From NCBI RefSeq assembly GCF_000344805.1, contig NC_020453.1, forward strand, positions 744,001 through 808,000: a stretch of 64,000 nucleotides of DNA, given 5' to 3'. Shown one piece after another: positions 1-8,753 of the stretch (position 1 is its first letter; each line of letters starts with the position of its first letter). Both the position numbers and the translations under genes were made by a program. This DNA is from Bradyrhizobium oligotrophicum S58 (GTDB lineage: Bacteria > Pseudomonadota > Alphaproteobacteria > Rhizobiales > Xanthobacteraceae). The notes beneath the pieces are model-generated. The model worked only from the letters and a program-made list of their open reading frames with translations. It did not search any database and was not told the DNA's origin.

Positions 1-673
1 CATCCAGCGCACGGTCGATGCGATGCGCGCCGCCGGCATCGATGATCCCACTGATATCGCCAAGGTGCGTGCGCTCGGCGTCATCGACCTGCCGACAATC
101 CAGAAGAAGCTGAACCTGCACTACACGCTGTCGCTGGACCTGTTCGGCTCGGAGGTCTCGACCAACGCCGCCAACGCGTTCAATTCCGGCATCAAGGGCC
201 GCTATCACGAGACCCAGATCCAGGACGACCACCAGCTCAAGAATTCAACCTATCCGGTGCTGAAATTGGTCGACGGCGAGATCAAGCGGGTCGACGAGCC
301 GGCGCTGACCGCGCTCAACATGCGGCTCCGCGACGACTACTCGCAGGACTGCATCAAAGGCCTGCTGCGCTGGAACAAGATCATCACCACGGCGGGCTAT
401 GACTTCCAGCTCAAGCTGCCGCACACGGCCTTCCACCGCGCCATCGGCGAGTTCAAGGACGTCCACGCGACGCCCGACGGCATCCTGATCGACGAGGGCA
501 CGTGGGCCAAGCGCAAGGGCGACTGGCTGCCGTCGACCGACGACGGCGCCTACATCGCTTCACTGATGAAGCCCGTCACCGAGCTCGGCGAATACGCCTC
601 CTGGATCGCGCCTCCCAAGGTCGGCATCGACAACAAGCCGGGTGACTTCGAGTACGTGAAGATCGAGACTTGA
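1..673 (+). CDS. boxB: Benzoyl-CoA 2,3-epoxidase subunit B, C-terminal part
   Basis: The gene enters from the left edge (reading frame starts at base 2) and ends at a TGA at 671-673; 223 residues are visible. The segment closely resembles the C-terminus of BoxB, the di-iron oxygenase subunit that epoxidises benzoyl-CoA in the aerobic hybrid benzoate pathway, judged from recalled family sequence such as the stretch WAKRKGDWLPSTDDGAY and the final PPKVGIDNKPGDFEYVKI. The diiron ligands would lie upstream and cannot be checked. BoxA, BoxC and benzoate-CoA ligase are expected just outside the window. No terminator hairpin follows; a palindromic repeat begins about 90 bp downstream. Confidence 0.8.
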   Translation, partial: IQRTVDAMRAAGIDDPTDIAKVRALGVIDLPTIQKKLNLHYTLSLDLFGSEVSTNAANAFNSGIKGRYHETQIQDDHQLKNSTYPVLKLVDGEIKRVDEPALTALNMRLRDDYSQDCIKGLLRWNKIITTAGYDFQLKLPHTAFHRAIGEFKDVHATPDGILIDEGTWAKRKGDWLPSTDDGAYIASLMKPVTELGEYASWIAPPKVGIDNKPGDFEYVKIET

Positions 674-763
674 GCGCAGGCAACGGTGTAGCCCCGGCCT
701 TGCGCCAGGACTACACCGCGTGATGTCGGCAGAACGTGTGGCACCGGCGTTGCGTCAAACTCC

Positions 764-880
764 GCCGTCGTCCCTGCGCACGCAGGGACCCATAGCCACC
801 GGCCTCTGTGAGGCGGCGACTGGCAGCTATGTCTTACCGATAAATTCCGCGGTATGGGTCCCTGCGTGCGCAGGGACGAC
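764..880. repeat. Palindromic intergenic repeat, family A copy 1
   Basis: Two inverted arms, GTCGTCCCTGCG...CAGGGACCCATA and its complement TATGGGTCCCTG...CAGGGACGAC, flank about 50 bp of variable DNA. Each arm is also a small hairpin. Related copies are near 11096, 36791 and 47811. It lies between convergent genes, where it could act as a bidirectional terminator or mRNA stabiliser, but there is no T-run. Confidence 0.75.
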
Positions 881-906
881 ACCGGTTTTGCCGTTACAGC
901 TTGGCC

Positions 907-1716
907 TCAGCTATCCCATCCCGCGCCCGGAATGCCCGGGTTGGCGTAGACGATGCCCCCATCCACGGCGATGGTGTTGCCCACCACGTAGTCGCCCGCA
1001 CGCGACGCCAAGAAGATCGCCGTCCCCGCCATGTCCTCATCGGTGCCGACGCGTCCGGCCGGCACGCGCGCGGCGACTTCGTCGGCATTGTCGCGGGCGG
1101 CCTTGTTCATGTCGGACTTGAACGGACCCGGCGCGATCGCTGTCACCACGATGTGGTCCTTGATCAGCTTGGCGGCCATCCGGCGCGTCAGGTGGATCAG
1201 ACCGGATTTGCTCGCCGCATAGGAATAGGTCTCGAGCGGGTTGACGAAGATGCCGTCGATCGAGGCGATGTTGATCACCTTGGCCGGCCGATCGGTACTG
1301 GCCGCCGCGCGCAACGGAGCCGCCAGGGCCTTGGTCAGGAAGAACGGCGTCTTGAGGTTCAGATTCATCACCTTGTCCCAGCCGCTTTCCGGGAATTCGT
1401 CGAAATCCGCGCCCCAGGCGGCGCCGGCATTGTTGACGAGGATGTCGAGCTTGGGCTCGCGCTTCTTGATCTCGGTAGCCAGCATGTCGATGCCCGCCAT
1501 CGTCGAGATGTCGATCGGCAGCGCGATGCATTCGCCGCCATATTCCGCGGCCAATGCCTTGGCGGTCTCCTCGCACGGTCCGGCCTTGCGCGCGGTGATG
1601 TAGACCCGCGCCGCGCCGTGGGCGAGCAGGCCGGATGCGATCATCTTGCCGATGCCGCGCGAGCCGCCGGTAACGAGCGCGATACGCCCTTCGAGTGAGA
1701 ACAGGTTCCTGAGCAT
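907..1716 (-). CDS. SDR family NAD(P)-dependent oxidoreductase
   Basis: A 269-residue classical short-chain dehydrogenase. The Rossmann cofactor motif TGGSRGIG is at residues 16-23, NNAG at 95-98, the catalytic Ser near 152, and YAASK (Tyr166, Lys170) completes the active site. The C-terminal part follows the usual pattern ending in VDGG. The ATG at 1716 was chosen because GGGAGG lies 6-12 bases upstream and the Rossmann strand then begins at a normal distance; the open frame continues upstream without support. The substrate is unknown. It resembles glucose-1-dehydrogenase or 3-oxoacyl-reductase type SDRs. It is convergent with boxB, so a role in benzoate metabolism is not implied. Confidence 0.9.
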   Translation of the reverse strand: MLRNLFSLEGRIALVTGGSRGIGKMIASGLLAHGAARVYITARKAGPCEETAKALAAEYGGECIALPIDISTMAGIDMLATEIKKREPKLDILVNNAGAAWGADFDEFPESGWDKVMNLNLKTPFFLTKALAAPLRAAASTDRPAKVINIASIDGIFVNPLETYSYAASKSGLIHLTRRMAAKLIKDHIVVTAIAPGPFKSDMNKAARDNADEVAARVPAGRVGTDEDMAGTAIFLASRAGDYVVGNTIAVDGGIVYANPGIPGAGWDS

Positions 1717-1840
1717 GGTGCCTCCCTTTATCGTTGTCGATTGCGCTTGTGAGCGGGGGGCGCCAGCCCTGTCAAGTGAGACGCAGTCGCACGGATTGGC
1801 CGTGATCGAGGTGGAGAGCGACGTCGCGGAGCCCCGGGGC

Positions 1841-2899
1841 TCACGCCGCATCGATGCGACGGAAGCCATTCCACATTGCGGTGGCGGCGCCCGAAGTCAG
1901 CACCGGCAGCACGCGGGCATCCTGATAGTGGCCGTTCAACGAGACGCGCGACAATGCGGTCAGGTGATCGGCGCTTTCGGCGAAGATCATGCCCGGGCGG
2001 GTCGTCACGGCGGTCTTGTAGCCGCTCGCGGCGGCCAGCACGAATTCGCGCTGCGAGGCGGCGGCGCGGTCGCCATAGGGGTAGGCCATGTGCAGCACCG
2101 GGCGCTGCAACTCGTTCTCGATCCGCGCGCGGCTTTCGGCGATCTCGATGCGCGCCGTCTCTTCGGTCTGCTTGGCGAGATTGCAATGGCTGATCGAGTG
2201 CGCGCCGATCGAGACCAGCGGCTCGGCTGACAGCTCCCGCAACTCATCCCACGACATGCACAGCTCGCGGCAGATCGACGCCTCGTCGATGCCGTGTCGG
2301 GCGCACAGCGCGGTGATCTCGCGCCGGATGTCGTGCTCGCCGGGCAGCGTGCGCAGCCAGTCGTGCAGGCGCTGAAACGCTACGCATTTGGCGGTCGGCG
2401 TCGAGGCATCGAGCCGCAGCGCGAGTCCGCCGATTTCGATATCGATCTGCTGCGCCCTGGCGACCAGGCGCTCGAGCGCGACCCACCACAGCCGCCCGTC
2501 GCCGGACGCGAAATCGCTGGTCACATAGATCGTGAACGGCGCATCGAACTCGCGCATGACCGGCAGGGCGAAATCGCGATTGTCGCGATAGCCGTCGTCG
2601 AAGGTGAAGCAGGCGAAGCGGCGCGAGAAGTCCTTTGCCACCAGTCGGCTGTGCAGCTCGTCGAGGGTGATGATCTCGATGTCATGGCCGCGCAGATGCG
2701 ACAGCATTTCACGCAGGAAGTCGGGCGTGACTTCGAGATGGCAATTGGGCTGGAAATCGGCGTCGCGGTGCGGCCGCACGTGGTGCAGCGTATAGATCGC
2801 ACCCACGCCCGAGAAAATTGGTCGCAGCCAGACATGTGCGCCGCTCAGATACAGCGCTTCCAGGCCGGCACGGATAAAGGTTTTGCGAAATCGCCTCAT
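1841..2899 (-). CDS. Polysaccharide deacetylase (NodB-like) family protein
   Basis: A 352-residue protein with the NodB homology fold. TFDDGY at residues 99-104 supplies the catalytic base and metal-binding Asp, and GAHSISHCNL at 232-241 supplies the two metal-binding histidines (H234, H238). AYPYGD near 272-277 is a further family motif. Family members remove N-acetyl groups from polysaccharides or peptidoglycan. A basic N-terminus followed by a weak hydrophobic stretch suggests membrane association rather than a cleaved signal. It is probably involved in cell-envelope or exopolysaccharide modification. The downstream SDR is 125 bp away on the same strand and may or may not be co-transcribed. 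The substrate cannot be told from sequence. Confidence 0.85.
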   Translation of the reverse strand: MRRFRKTFIRAGLEALYLSGAHVWLRPIFSGVGAIYTLHHVRPHRDADFQPNCHLEVTPDFLREMLSHLRGHDIEIITLDELHSRLVAKDFSRRFACFTFDDGYRDNRDFALPVMREFDAPFTIYVTSDFASGDGRLWWVALERLVARAQQIDIEIGGLALRLDASTPTAKCVAFQRLHDWLRTLPGEHDIRREITALCARHGIDEASICRELCMSWDELRELSAEPLVSIGAHSISHCNLAKQTEETARIEIAESRARIENELQRPVLHMAYPYGDRAAASQREFVLAAASGYKTAVTTRPGMIFAESADHLTALSRVSLNGHYQDARVLPVLTSGAATAMWNGFRRIDAA

Positions 2900-3065
2900 C
2901 TGAAATATGCGGCCCGGTGGGTTGTCGGGACAAGGTTACCGACGAATGATTGAAGAAAACCTTAGCCCGGACGTCGCATCGTACCGTGCGACGCGCTTCA
3001 TTTCCGGTTTGACAGGCATGCAAGGGTTTGTTTTCTCTCTGCTTCCTCGATGCGACGGATGACGA

Positions 3066-4460
3066 ATGCGCGGACTTTTCAGGTGGAGCGGCAAATGGTG
3101 GCCCGGCGTCATCCCGTTGATCGTGCTTTGGGGCTTTGCAGCCTGGACCAGCACCGTTCCGCTCGAAAATGATCTCGCCGGCCGCAGTTCGGCTGCCCTC
3201 AAGGGCGCCGTCCTCGACCGCACCAACGTCACCGTTGACGGCCGCGACGTCTCTCTGCGCGCCGATGCTTTTTCCGAGGCCGGACGCCGTGACGCCGTCG
3301 CCGCCGTCGACTCGGTCGCCGGCGTGCGTCTGGTCAACGATCAGACCCGGCTGGTGCCGGAAGCCAAACCGTTCGTGTGGTCGGCCGAGCGCGACGTCGT
3401 CCGGGTGACGCTCGGCGGCAATGCGCCGCTGCCCGCGCTCAAGGGCCGGCTGGCCGAGGCGACGCGCGCGGCGCTGCCCGGCGTCGAGGTGGCGGACCAG
3501 ATGGGCCTGGCGCGCGGCGCGCCGGCGCGCTTCGAGGATGCGGCGCTGCTGCTGATCGGGCAGATCGGCAAGCTCAAGGACGGCAAGTTCACGATCTCCG
3601 ACGGCGACGTCGCGCTGACCGGCATGGCGCGCGAGCTGGGTGGCCGCGAAGCCCTCGCCGCGGCACTCGCCAAGCTGCCCGACGGCTTCAAGGTTGCCAG
3701 CAACGAGGTCAAGGCGCCGCCCTACATCTTCCAGGCCTACAAGGATCCCGTGGCGGTCACCGTGACCCTGTCCGGCAATGTCCCCGACGAGAACATCCAT
3801 GCCGTGGTCGTCGGCTCCTCATCGCGCAAATTCTTCAACGAGAAGGTCGTCGACAACCTCAAGAACAGTATCGGCGCGCCGACGAATTTCGTGAACGCGG
3901 TGGTGCCGGCGCTGGGCGCGTTGTCGCGGCTGTCGACCGGCACGCTGGTGGTGTCCGACCGTGACATCAAGATTTCCGGCGATGCCCTCTACGACGCCGC
4001 CGCCGCCCAGATCCGGACCGGGCTCGCCAAGGATGTCCCGCAGGGCTGGCAGGTGAAGGTCGATATCACCGTGAAGCCGGCGGCCGCCCCGGTCGATCCC
4101 ACGGTGTGCCAGCAGCTGTTCTCGGACCTGCTCGGCAAGGCGAAGATCCGCTTCGAGACCGACCGCAGCGACCTCGACCGGGATTCTACCGGTCTGCTCG
4201 ATCGCCTGGTCGAGATCGCCTTCCGCTGCCCCACCGCCAATGTCGAGATCATCGGCCACACCGATGCCGAGGGCGACGCGGCGGCCAATCAGGTGCTGTC
4301 TCAGAAGCGCGCCCAGGCCGTGGTCGACTATCTGGTCAAGGCCGGACTGCCGGCCGATCGCTTCAGCGCGATCGGTTATGGCAGCACCCAGCCGATCGCG
4401 TCCAACGACACCGGCGAGGGCCGGGCGCAGAACCGGCGCATTGAATTCGTGGTGAGGTGA
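3066..4460 (+). CDS. OmpA-family protein with N-terminal membrane anchor
   Basis: A 464-residue protein. Residues about 12-28 form one hydrophobic anchor after a basic start. Then come repeated alpha/beta segments that resemble BON-type domains (around residues 50-330). A C-terminal OmpA/MotB peptidoglycan-binding domain (about 355-464) shows IIGHTDAEG, a long helix with QKRAQAVVDYL and the terminal NRRIEF motif. The role is probably structural linkage of the inner membrane to peptidoglycan, as in ArfA-like proteins. Its stop is one base before the next ATG, so the small membrane protein that follows is almost certainly co-translated and may be a partner. It is divergent from the polysaccharide deacetylase. 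Confidence 0.82.
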   Translation: MRGLFRWSGKWWPGVIPLIVLWGFAAWTSTVPLENDLAGRSSAALKGAVLDRTNVTVDGRDVSLRADAFSEAGRRDAVAAVDSVAGVRLVNDQTRLVPEAKPFVWSAERDVVRVTLGGNAPLPALKGRLAEATRAALPGVEVADQMGLARGAPARFEDAALLLIGQIGKLKDGKFTISDGDVALTGMARELGGREALAAALAKLPDGFKVASNEVKAPPYIFQAYKDPVAVTVTLSGNVPDENIHAVVVGSSSRKFFNEKVVDNLKNSIGAPTNFVNAVVPALGALSRLSTGTLVVSDRDIKISGDALYDAAAAQIRTGLAKDVPQGWQVKVDITVKPAAAPVDPTVCQQLFSDLLGKAKIRFETDRSDLDRDSTGLLDRLVEIAFRCPTANVEIIGHTDAEGDAAANQVLSQKRAQAVVDYLVKAGLPADRFSAIGYGSTQPIASNDTGEGRAQNRRIEFVVR

Positions 4461-4461
4461 C

Positions 4462-4767
4462 ATGGCCTATCTCGTCGCATTTCACTGGGGCTGGTTGGCC
4501 GGCGCGTTCGCCATCGGGCTCGCCATGGGCTGGGTCGCCGTGGTGCATCGGGCGCCGGGCGTGTCACGGCTGCTGACCTGGCTGCTGGCGGCGCTGGCGG
4601 TGATCCTGGTGGCGGCCGCCATCGCCTGTCTGGTCCCTGGCCGTGCCGGCTATTGGCTGGAGCTGCTGCTGCTGCTGTTCGTGCCCTACCTCGCCGGCTG
4701 CGCGCTGGGCACCTGGCTGCGGGCGCTGGTGGTGACGCGGAGCATGCGGCAGCGATCGGCGGTGTGA
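4462..4767 (+). CDS. Small three-helix membrane protein, partner of OmpA-like gene
   Basis: A 101-residue hydrophobic protein with about three membrane segments (residues roughly 7-27, 36-58, 65-88) and a basic C-terminus. The family is not recognised by name. It starts one base after the stop of the OmpA-like gene, which implies translational coupling and a shared function in the envelope. Confidence 0.75.
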   Translation: MAYLVAFHWGWLAGAFAIGLAMGWVAVVHRAPGVSRLLTWLLAALAVILVAAAIACLVPGRAGYWLELLLLLFVPYLAGCALGTWLRALVVTRSMRQRSAV

Positions 4768-5233
4768 CCCCGGCCGGGGCTGCTGCGACCTCGTCGCAAT
4801 CCGGAACATGTGTTCGCGTTCCACCACAGCCCGCACGCGCGAACCTTGGACGCGCTTGCCGCGGCCGCGAGACACGAAGGTTTGACGACGCCCGAGCCTG
4901 TCAAAGCGACTTCCGACCATTATCGTCTAGCGATGCGCCACGCCCGTCCCGGTCGACCCCCTGCAATCCCGGAGGTCGCAGCTCCTCACCGAAGTTTAAC
5001 CCGGGGAGGCGCAGGCTGAATCGGCCACCAGTCTGCCCCATGTGCGGCAAAACGGTGCATCGCATTTCCGCGAAGCCTGCTAAGTATATCCATGCGTACG
5101 CTTTTGTTCACACGCCCCGTGTTCCCCAATGCGTCGAAACGCGCTACGAGGGCGTTGTATGCGCACATGACGGGGCGCCCTCCAGGGCGCCCAGTCCCCG
5201 GCCGTCGTGATCGGATCACGGTGAGAGGTGTAG
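4768..5233. other. Intergenic stretch, no gene seen
   Basis: No reading frame here has coding character or a recognisable product. A short perfect inverted repeat, GGGCGCCCT CCA GGGCGCCC-like, lies near 5174-5192. A weak GGTGAGAGG just before 5234 is the ribosome site of the next gene. Confidence 0.6.
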
Positions 5234-6289
5234 ATGCTTGAAGCCATACGCAGAGCGGTCACGTTCCTGCGCGAGAAGCAAGTGCTGCACAAGCTTGGCG
5301 TGCTGATCAGCATCGCGGTGATCGCGATTGCCTGTTACGTCCTCTACCACATGCTGCGCGGCATCGACACCTACGAGGTGCTCGAGGCCATCAAGAGCAC
5401 GGAGCCGCACCAGATCGCGCTCGCGGCGCTGTTCGTCGCGGCAGGTTATTTCACGCTGACGTTCTACGATCTGTTCGCGGTGCGCGCGATCGGGCAGGAC
5501 CACGTGCCCTACCGCATCAACGCCCTGGCGGCCTTCACCAGCTACTCGATCGGCCACAATGTCGGCGCCAGCGTCTTCACCGGCGGCGCGGTGCGCTACC
5601 GCATCTATTCGGCCTATGGGCTGAGCGCGATCGACGTCGCCAAGATCTGCTTTCTCGCCGGCCTGACGTTCTGGCTCGGCAACGCCGCCGTGCTCGGGCT
5701 CGGCATCAGCTATCATCCGGAGGCGGCGGCCGCGATCGACCAGCTGCCGCCCTCGGTCAACCGCATGGCCGCGATCGCGATCCTCGTCGGGCTGATGGGC
5801 TATGTCGCCTGGGTCTGGACCAGGCCGCGCGTGGTCGGCCGCGGGCCCTGGACCGTGGTGCTGCCGGGCGGCCCGCTGACCCTGCTGCAGATCGCGATCG
5901 GCATCGTCGATCTCGGCTTCTGCGCGCTCGCGATGTACGTGCTGGTGCCGGACGAGCCCAATCTCGGCTTCGTCGTTGTCGCCGTCATCTTCGTCTCGGC
6001 CACCTTGCTCGGCTTCGCCAGCCATTCCCCCGGCGGGCTCGGCGTGTTCGATGCCGCGATGCTGGTGGGGCTCTGGCAGATGGACCGCGAGGAGCTGCTG
6101 GCCGGAATGCTGCTGTTCCGGATGCTGTATTATTTGGCGCCCTTCCTCATTTCTGTAATCTTGCTGACGTTTCGCGAGGTTATCCTCAGCGCCAGATCGA
6201 AGCGGCTGCGCCAGGCCGCGCTCAGTCTCGATCCGAGCCCCCCGCCTGAAGCGGCTTATGTGAGGAAACGCAGCGATTCCGGCGCCTGA
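5234..6289 (+). CDS. YbhN/UPF0104-type lysylphosphatidylglycerol synthase transmembrane domain protein
   Basis: A 351-residue integral membrane protein with about eight hydrophobic segments. It matches the membrane (flippase-like) half of MprF proteins and stand-alone YbhN members: GHNVGASVFTGGAVRYR around residues 110-126 and ASHSPGGLGVFDAAM near 262-276 are conserved family signatures. The soluble aminoacyl-transfer domain of MprF is absent. Stand-alone members are thought to move or scramble lipids. It lies 28 bp upstream of a PhoR-like kinase on the same strand, so the two are probably co-transcribed. Confidence 0.85.
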   Translation: MLEAIRRAVTFLREKQVLHKLGVLISIAVIAIACYVLYHMLRGIDTYEVLEAIKSTEPHQIALAALFVAAGYFTLTFYDLFAVRAIGQDHVPYRINALAAFTSYSIGHNVGASVFTGGAVRYRIYSAYGLSAIDVAKICFLAGLTFWLGNAAVLGLGISYHPEAAAAIDQLPPSVNRMAAIAILVGLMGYVAWVWTRPRVVGRGPWTVVLPGGPLTLLQIAIGIVDLGFCALAMYVLVPDEPNLGFVVVAVIFVSATLLGFASHSPGGLGVFDAAMLVGLWQMDREELLAGMLLFRMLYYLAPFLISVILLTFREVILSARSKRLRQAALSLDPSPPPEAAYVRKRSDSGA

Positions 6290-6317
6290 CGCGACAATGT
6301 GAGAAGAGTAGGACTCG

Positions 6318-7625
6318 ATGGCCCTCGACGCTCCCTCCCACTCTCCTCCGACGATCTTCACCCCCTGGCCGGACCGGCTGCGCCACTCGGCAATCATCCT
6401 GCTGGCGGCCGGGCTGGCGCTGGCTGGGCTGGTGCTGCTCGACGAATTGCTGCCGTTCCGGGCGCTGGCGGTATTCTTATGCATCGCCGGGGCGGCTCTG
6501 GTGCCGTGGCGGCTGCACGGCGCCGTTGCCAAGCGCGAGGAGGAGCGCCACGCCAACCCGGTCGAGGCGCCCGCGGTCAGTGCCGTGGTCGACGGCATCC
6601 CCGATCCCGCCGTGCTGCTCGATCGCGCCGGCCGCGTCATCCACCTCAATGCGGCCGCGGCGCAGCTCGCGCCGGCGCTGCGCAAGGGCGAGCTCGCGCA
6701 ATTTGCCCTGCGCTCGCCCGAGATCATCAATGCGCTGCGCGAGGCGATCGCCAGCACCGAGACGCGGCGCGCCACCTATCACGACCACGTGCCGGTGGAT
6801 CGCTGGATGGAGCTGATCATCACGCCGGTCCCGGTTCCCACCGCCTTTGGCGGTGCCGACAAGTGCATGCTGATGACGTTCCACGATCTGACGCCGCTGC
6901 GCCGGGTCGAGGAGATGCGCGCCGATTTCGTCGCCAATGCCAGCCACGAGCTGCGCACGCCGCTCGCGGCGCTCTCCGGCTTCATCGATACGCTGCAGGG
7001 TCCCGCCAAGGACGATCCCAAGGCGCGCGAGCGTTTCCTCGGCATCATGCACATCCAGGCGACGCGCATGGCGCGGCTGATCGACGATCTGCTGTCGCTG
7101 TCGCGGGTCGAGCTGTCGGCGCATGTCCAGCCCCACACCATGGTCGATGTCACCGCCATCATCCGCCAGGTCACAGATGGGCTAGAGTCGCTGGCCAGGG
7201 AGCGCCAGGTGGTGATCGAAACCAGCCTGCCGGAGGCGCCGGTGACCATCGCGGGCGACCGCGAGGAGCTGCTGCGCGTGTTCGAGAACCTGATCGAGAA
7301 TGCGCTGAAATACGGCGCCTCGGGCGGCCGCGTGATCGTGTCGCTGGAGCAGGCCGTCTCCGCCGACAACGCGCCGGAGATCCGGGTCAAGGTGCGCGAT
7401 TTCGGTCCGGGCATCGCGCCCGAGCACCTGCCGCGCCTGACCGAGCGCTTCTATCGCGTCGATGTCGGCGACAGCCGCGCGCAAGGCGGCACCGGGCTCG
7501 GCCTGTCCCTGGTGAAGCACATCCTCAACCGCCATCGCGGCCGGCTCCTGATCGAGAGCGTGCCGCGCAACGGCGCCGCGTTCACGGCGTGCTTTCCGCA
7601 GTCGAAACCGGGGCGGGGGACGTAA
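6318..7625 (+). CDS. phoR: PhoR-like membrane sensor histidine kinase
   Basis: 435 residues. Two N-terminal membrane helices (about 24-41 and 47-63) are followed by a PAS-like region (about 85-195), then HisKA with FVANASHELRTPL (His210 is the phosphoacceptor). The ATPase domain has the N-box ENLIENALKYG (Asn328), the G1 box DFGPGI (361-366) and the G2 box GTGLGL (392-397). Layout and H-box match alphaproteobacterial PhoR, the phosphate-starvation kinase that pairs with PhoB. No response regulator or pst gene follows in the window, so the Pho assignment rests on similarity alone. The gene ends convergent with gcrA. Confidence 0.8.
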   Translation: MALDAPSHSPPTIFTPWPDRLRHSAIILLAAGLALAGLVLLDELLPFRALAVFLCIAGAALVPWRLHGAVAKREEERHANPVEAPAVSAVVDGIPDPAVLLDRAGRVIHLNAAAAQLAPALRKGELAQFALRSPEIINALREAIASTETRRATYHDHVPVDRWMELIITPVPVPTAFGGADKCMLMTFHDLTPLRRVEEMRADFVANASHELRTPLAALSGFIDTLQGPAKDDPKARERFLGIMHIQATRMARLIDDLLSLSRVELSAHVQPHTMVDVTAIIRQVTDGLESLARERQVVIETSLPEAPVTIAGDREELLRVFENLIENALKYGASGGRVIVSLEQAVSADNAPEIRVKVRDFGPGIAPEHLPRLTERFYRVDVGDSRAQGGTGLGLSLVKHILNRHRGRLLIESVPRNGAAFTACFPQSKPGRGT

Positions 7626-7643
7626 CCGGCGGAGCCATCGGCT

Positions 7644-7662
7644 GCCCGGCACGAGGCCGGGC
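7644..7662. terminator. Hairpin between convergent phoR and gcrA
   Basis: GCCCGGC, a five-base loop, then GCCGGGC forms a compact GC stem between the two stop codons. There is no T-run on either strand, so termination activity is uncertain. Confidence 0.35.
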
Positions 7663-7759
7663 TCATTGCCGTCACGGGTTGTTAGTTGAAGCCCGGGCCG
7701 GTTGACGCTCGAAAGCTAGGCGATGCGGACCGTCCTCATCGCCCATCGCCGCCCGGCGC

Positions 7760-8275
7760 TCAGCGCGGGCTCGACTTCGCCGGCTGACGGCGGCGGTCGG
7801 CCGCGGGCTGATAGGCGACGCGCGAATGCTGCGCGCAATAGGGCAGGCCCGAGAGTGCCTTGCCGCCGCAGAAGAAGAAATCCGGGCTCGAGGGATCGCC
7901 GACCGGCCAATGGCAGGTCGCCTCGTTGAGCTCCAGCAGCGACAGCCGCTGGTTCATCGGCACGACGTTGTCGAATGCAACCGGATCGGGCTCCGCCTCG
8001 ACCTCGAAAACCTGTGCGAGCGCGGTGTTGCCGCGCGCGACCGGACGGGTCACCCGCATCATCGGTTGGGCCGGACGGGCCGCCTTGCGCTGGCGCGGTG
8101 CCGCGGTGGCCGGGCTCTTGGCGCGGCCGGACAGGCCCAGCCGGTGCACCTTGCCGATCACGGCGTTGCGGGTCACGTTTCCGAGTTCCGCGGCGATCTG
8201 GCTGGCCGATAGTCCGGCCTCCCAGAGTTTTTTCAGCTGCTCGACGCGATCGTCGGACCAGGTCAATACCGTCAT
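7760..8275 (-). CDS. gcrA: GcrA family cell-cycle regulator
   Basis: 171 residues. The N-terminus, with WSDDRVEQLKKLW and a helix-turn-helix ending in NAVIGKVHRLGL, is the DNA-binding and sigma70-interacting module of GcrA. The C-terminal CHWPVGDP...FFFCG...YCAQH segment is the conserved cysteine/histidine-rich end. GcrA works with the DNA methylase CcrM, activating promoters methylated at GANTC during S-phase. The ATG at 8275 is preferred because GGGAAAGG lies upstream and homologues begin MxxLTWSDDR; a longer open frame upstream is not supported. A 478-bp gap separates it from the divergent argD. Confidence 0.93.
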   Translation of the reverse strand: MTVLTWSDDRVEQLKKLWEAGLSASQIAAELGNVTRNAVIGKVHRLGLSGRAKSPATAAPRQRKAARPAQPMMRVTRPVARGNTALAQVFEVEAEPDPVAFDNVVPMNQRLSLLELNEATCHWPVGDPSSPDFFFCGGKALSGLPYCAQHSRVAYQPAADRRRQPAKSSPR

Positions 8276-8753
8276 CGAACCTTTCCCTTCGCGTTGCGCC
8301 GGCCAATTCTGGGACGGCGCTGCGATATCTGTCTCAAGAAATTCCCTGACGGCAGAATCCCTTATCCCTCGCCGGGCGCGCACGAAGCACCCGGACGTTA
8401 CGCGAACAAAGAAACTCCTAGAGGGATCAGTACTGCCGCACGAGATGTCGTACTCGACGTTGAAAACGCTACAATATGGCGTGACTCTCGCGCAAGAGTC
8501 GGTGGCCACAGTCCACACATTCCGTGGTTCCATTTGGCGCGTCTCGAGACGTGTCATGCGCCCGCAATCTCACGGGCCTGTGCCTGCGCCGATCAGCTGG
8601 CGCGTAGTTGACTCCAAGCGCTGCCCGCATACAATAGGTGCACGTGCCGCCTTGAAAAGGCGGCACATTTTGTTTTCCAGGGTGGGGTCCCTGATGCGCG
8701 ATGACGCCGCATGGCGCGTGTCTCGGCCAGCCCGTCAGCTCATGTGATCCGCC
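8276..8753. other. Divergent intergenic region gcrA/argD
   Basis: This 478-bp region must hold the promoters of gcrA and argDF. No protein-coding frame looks real. The only clear structure is the strong hairpin with a T-rich tail at 8644-8674, described separately. DNA between about 8400 and 8640 could encode a leader or small RNA ending at that hairpin, but no known RNA family was recognised. Confidence 0.5.
8644..8674 (+). terminator. Intrinsic terminator or attenuator upstream of argD
   Basis: A perfect 10-bp stem (GTGCCGCCTT paired with AAGGCGGCAC, loop GAA) is followed by ATTTTGTTTT on the plus strand. It lies about 80 bp before the argD start and faces the same way. It therefore ends either an upstream small RNA or a regulated leader of argDF. 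Confidence 0.75.

Noticed and set aside
4986..5219. Minus-strand 77-codon frame in the gap before the YbhN-like gene
   Set aside because: No ribosome site, basic low-complexity composition and no recognisable family.
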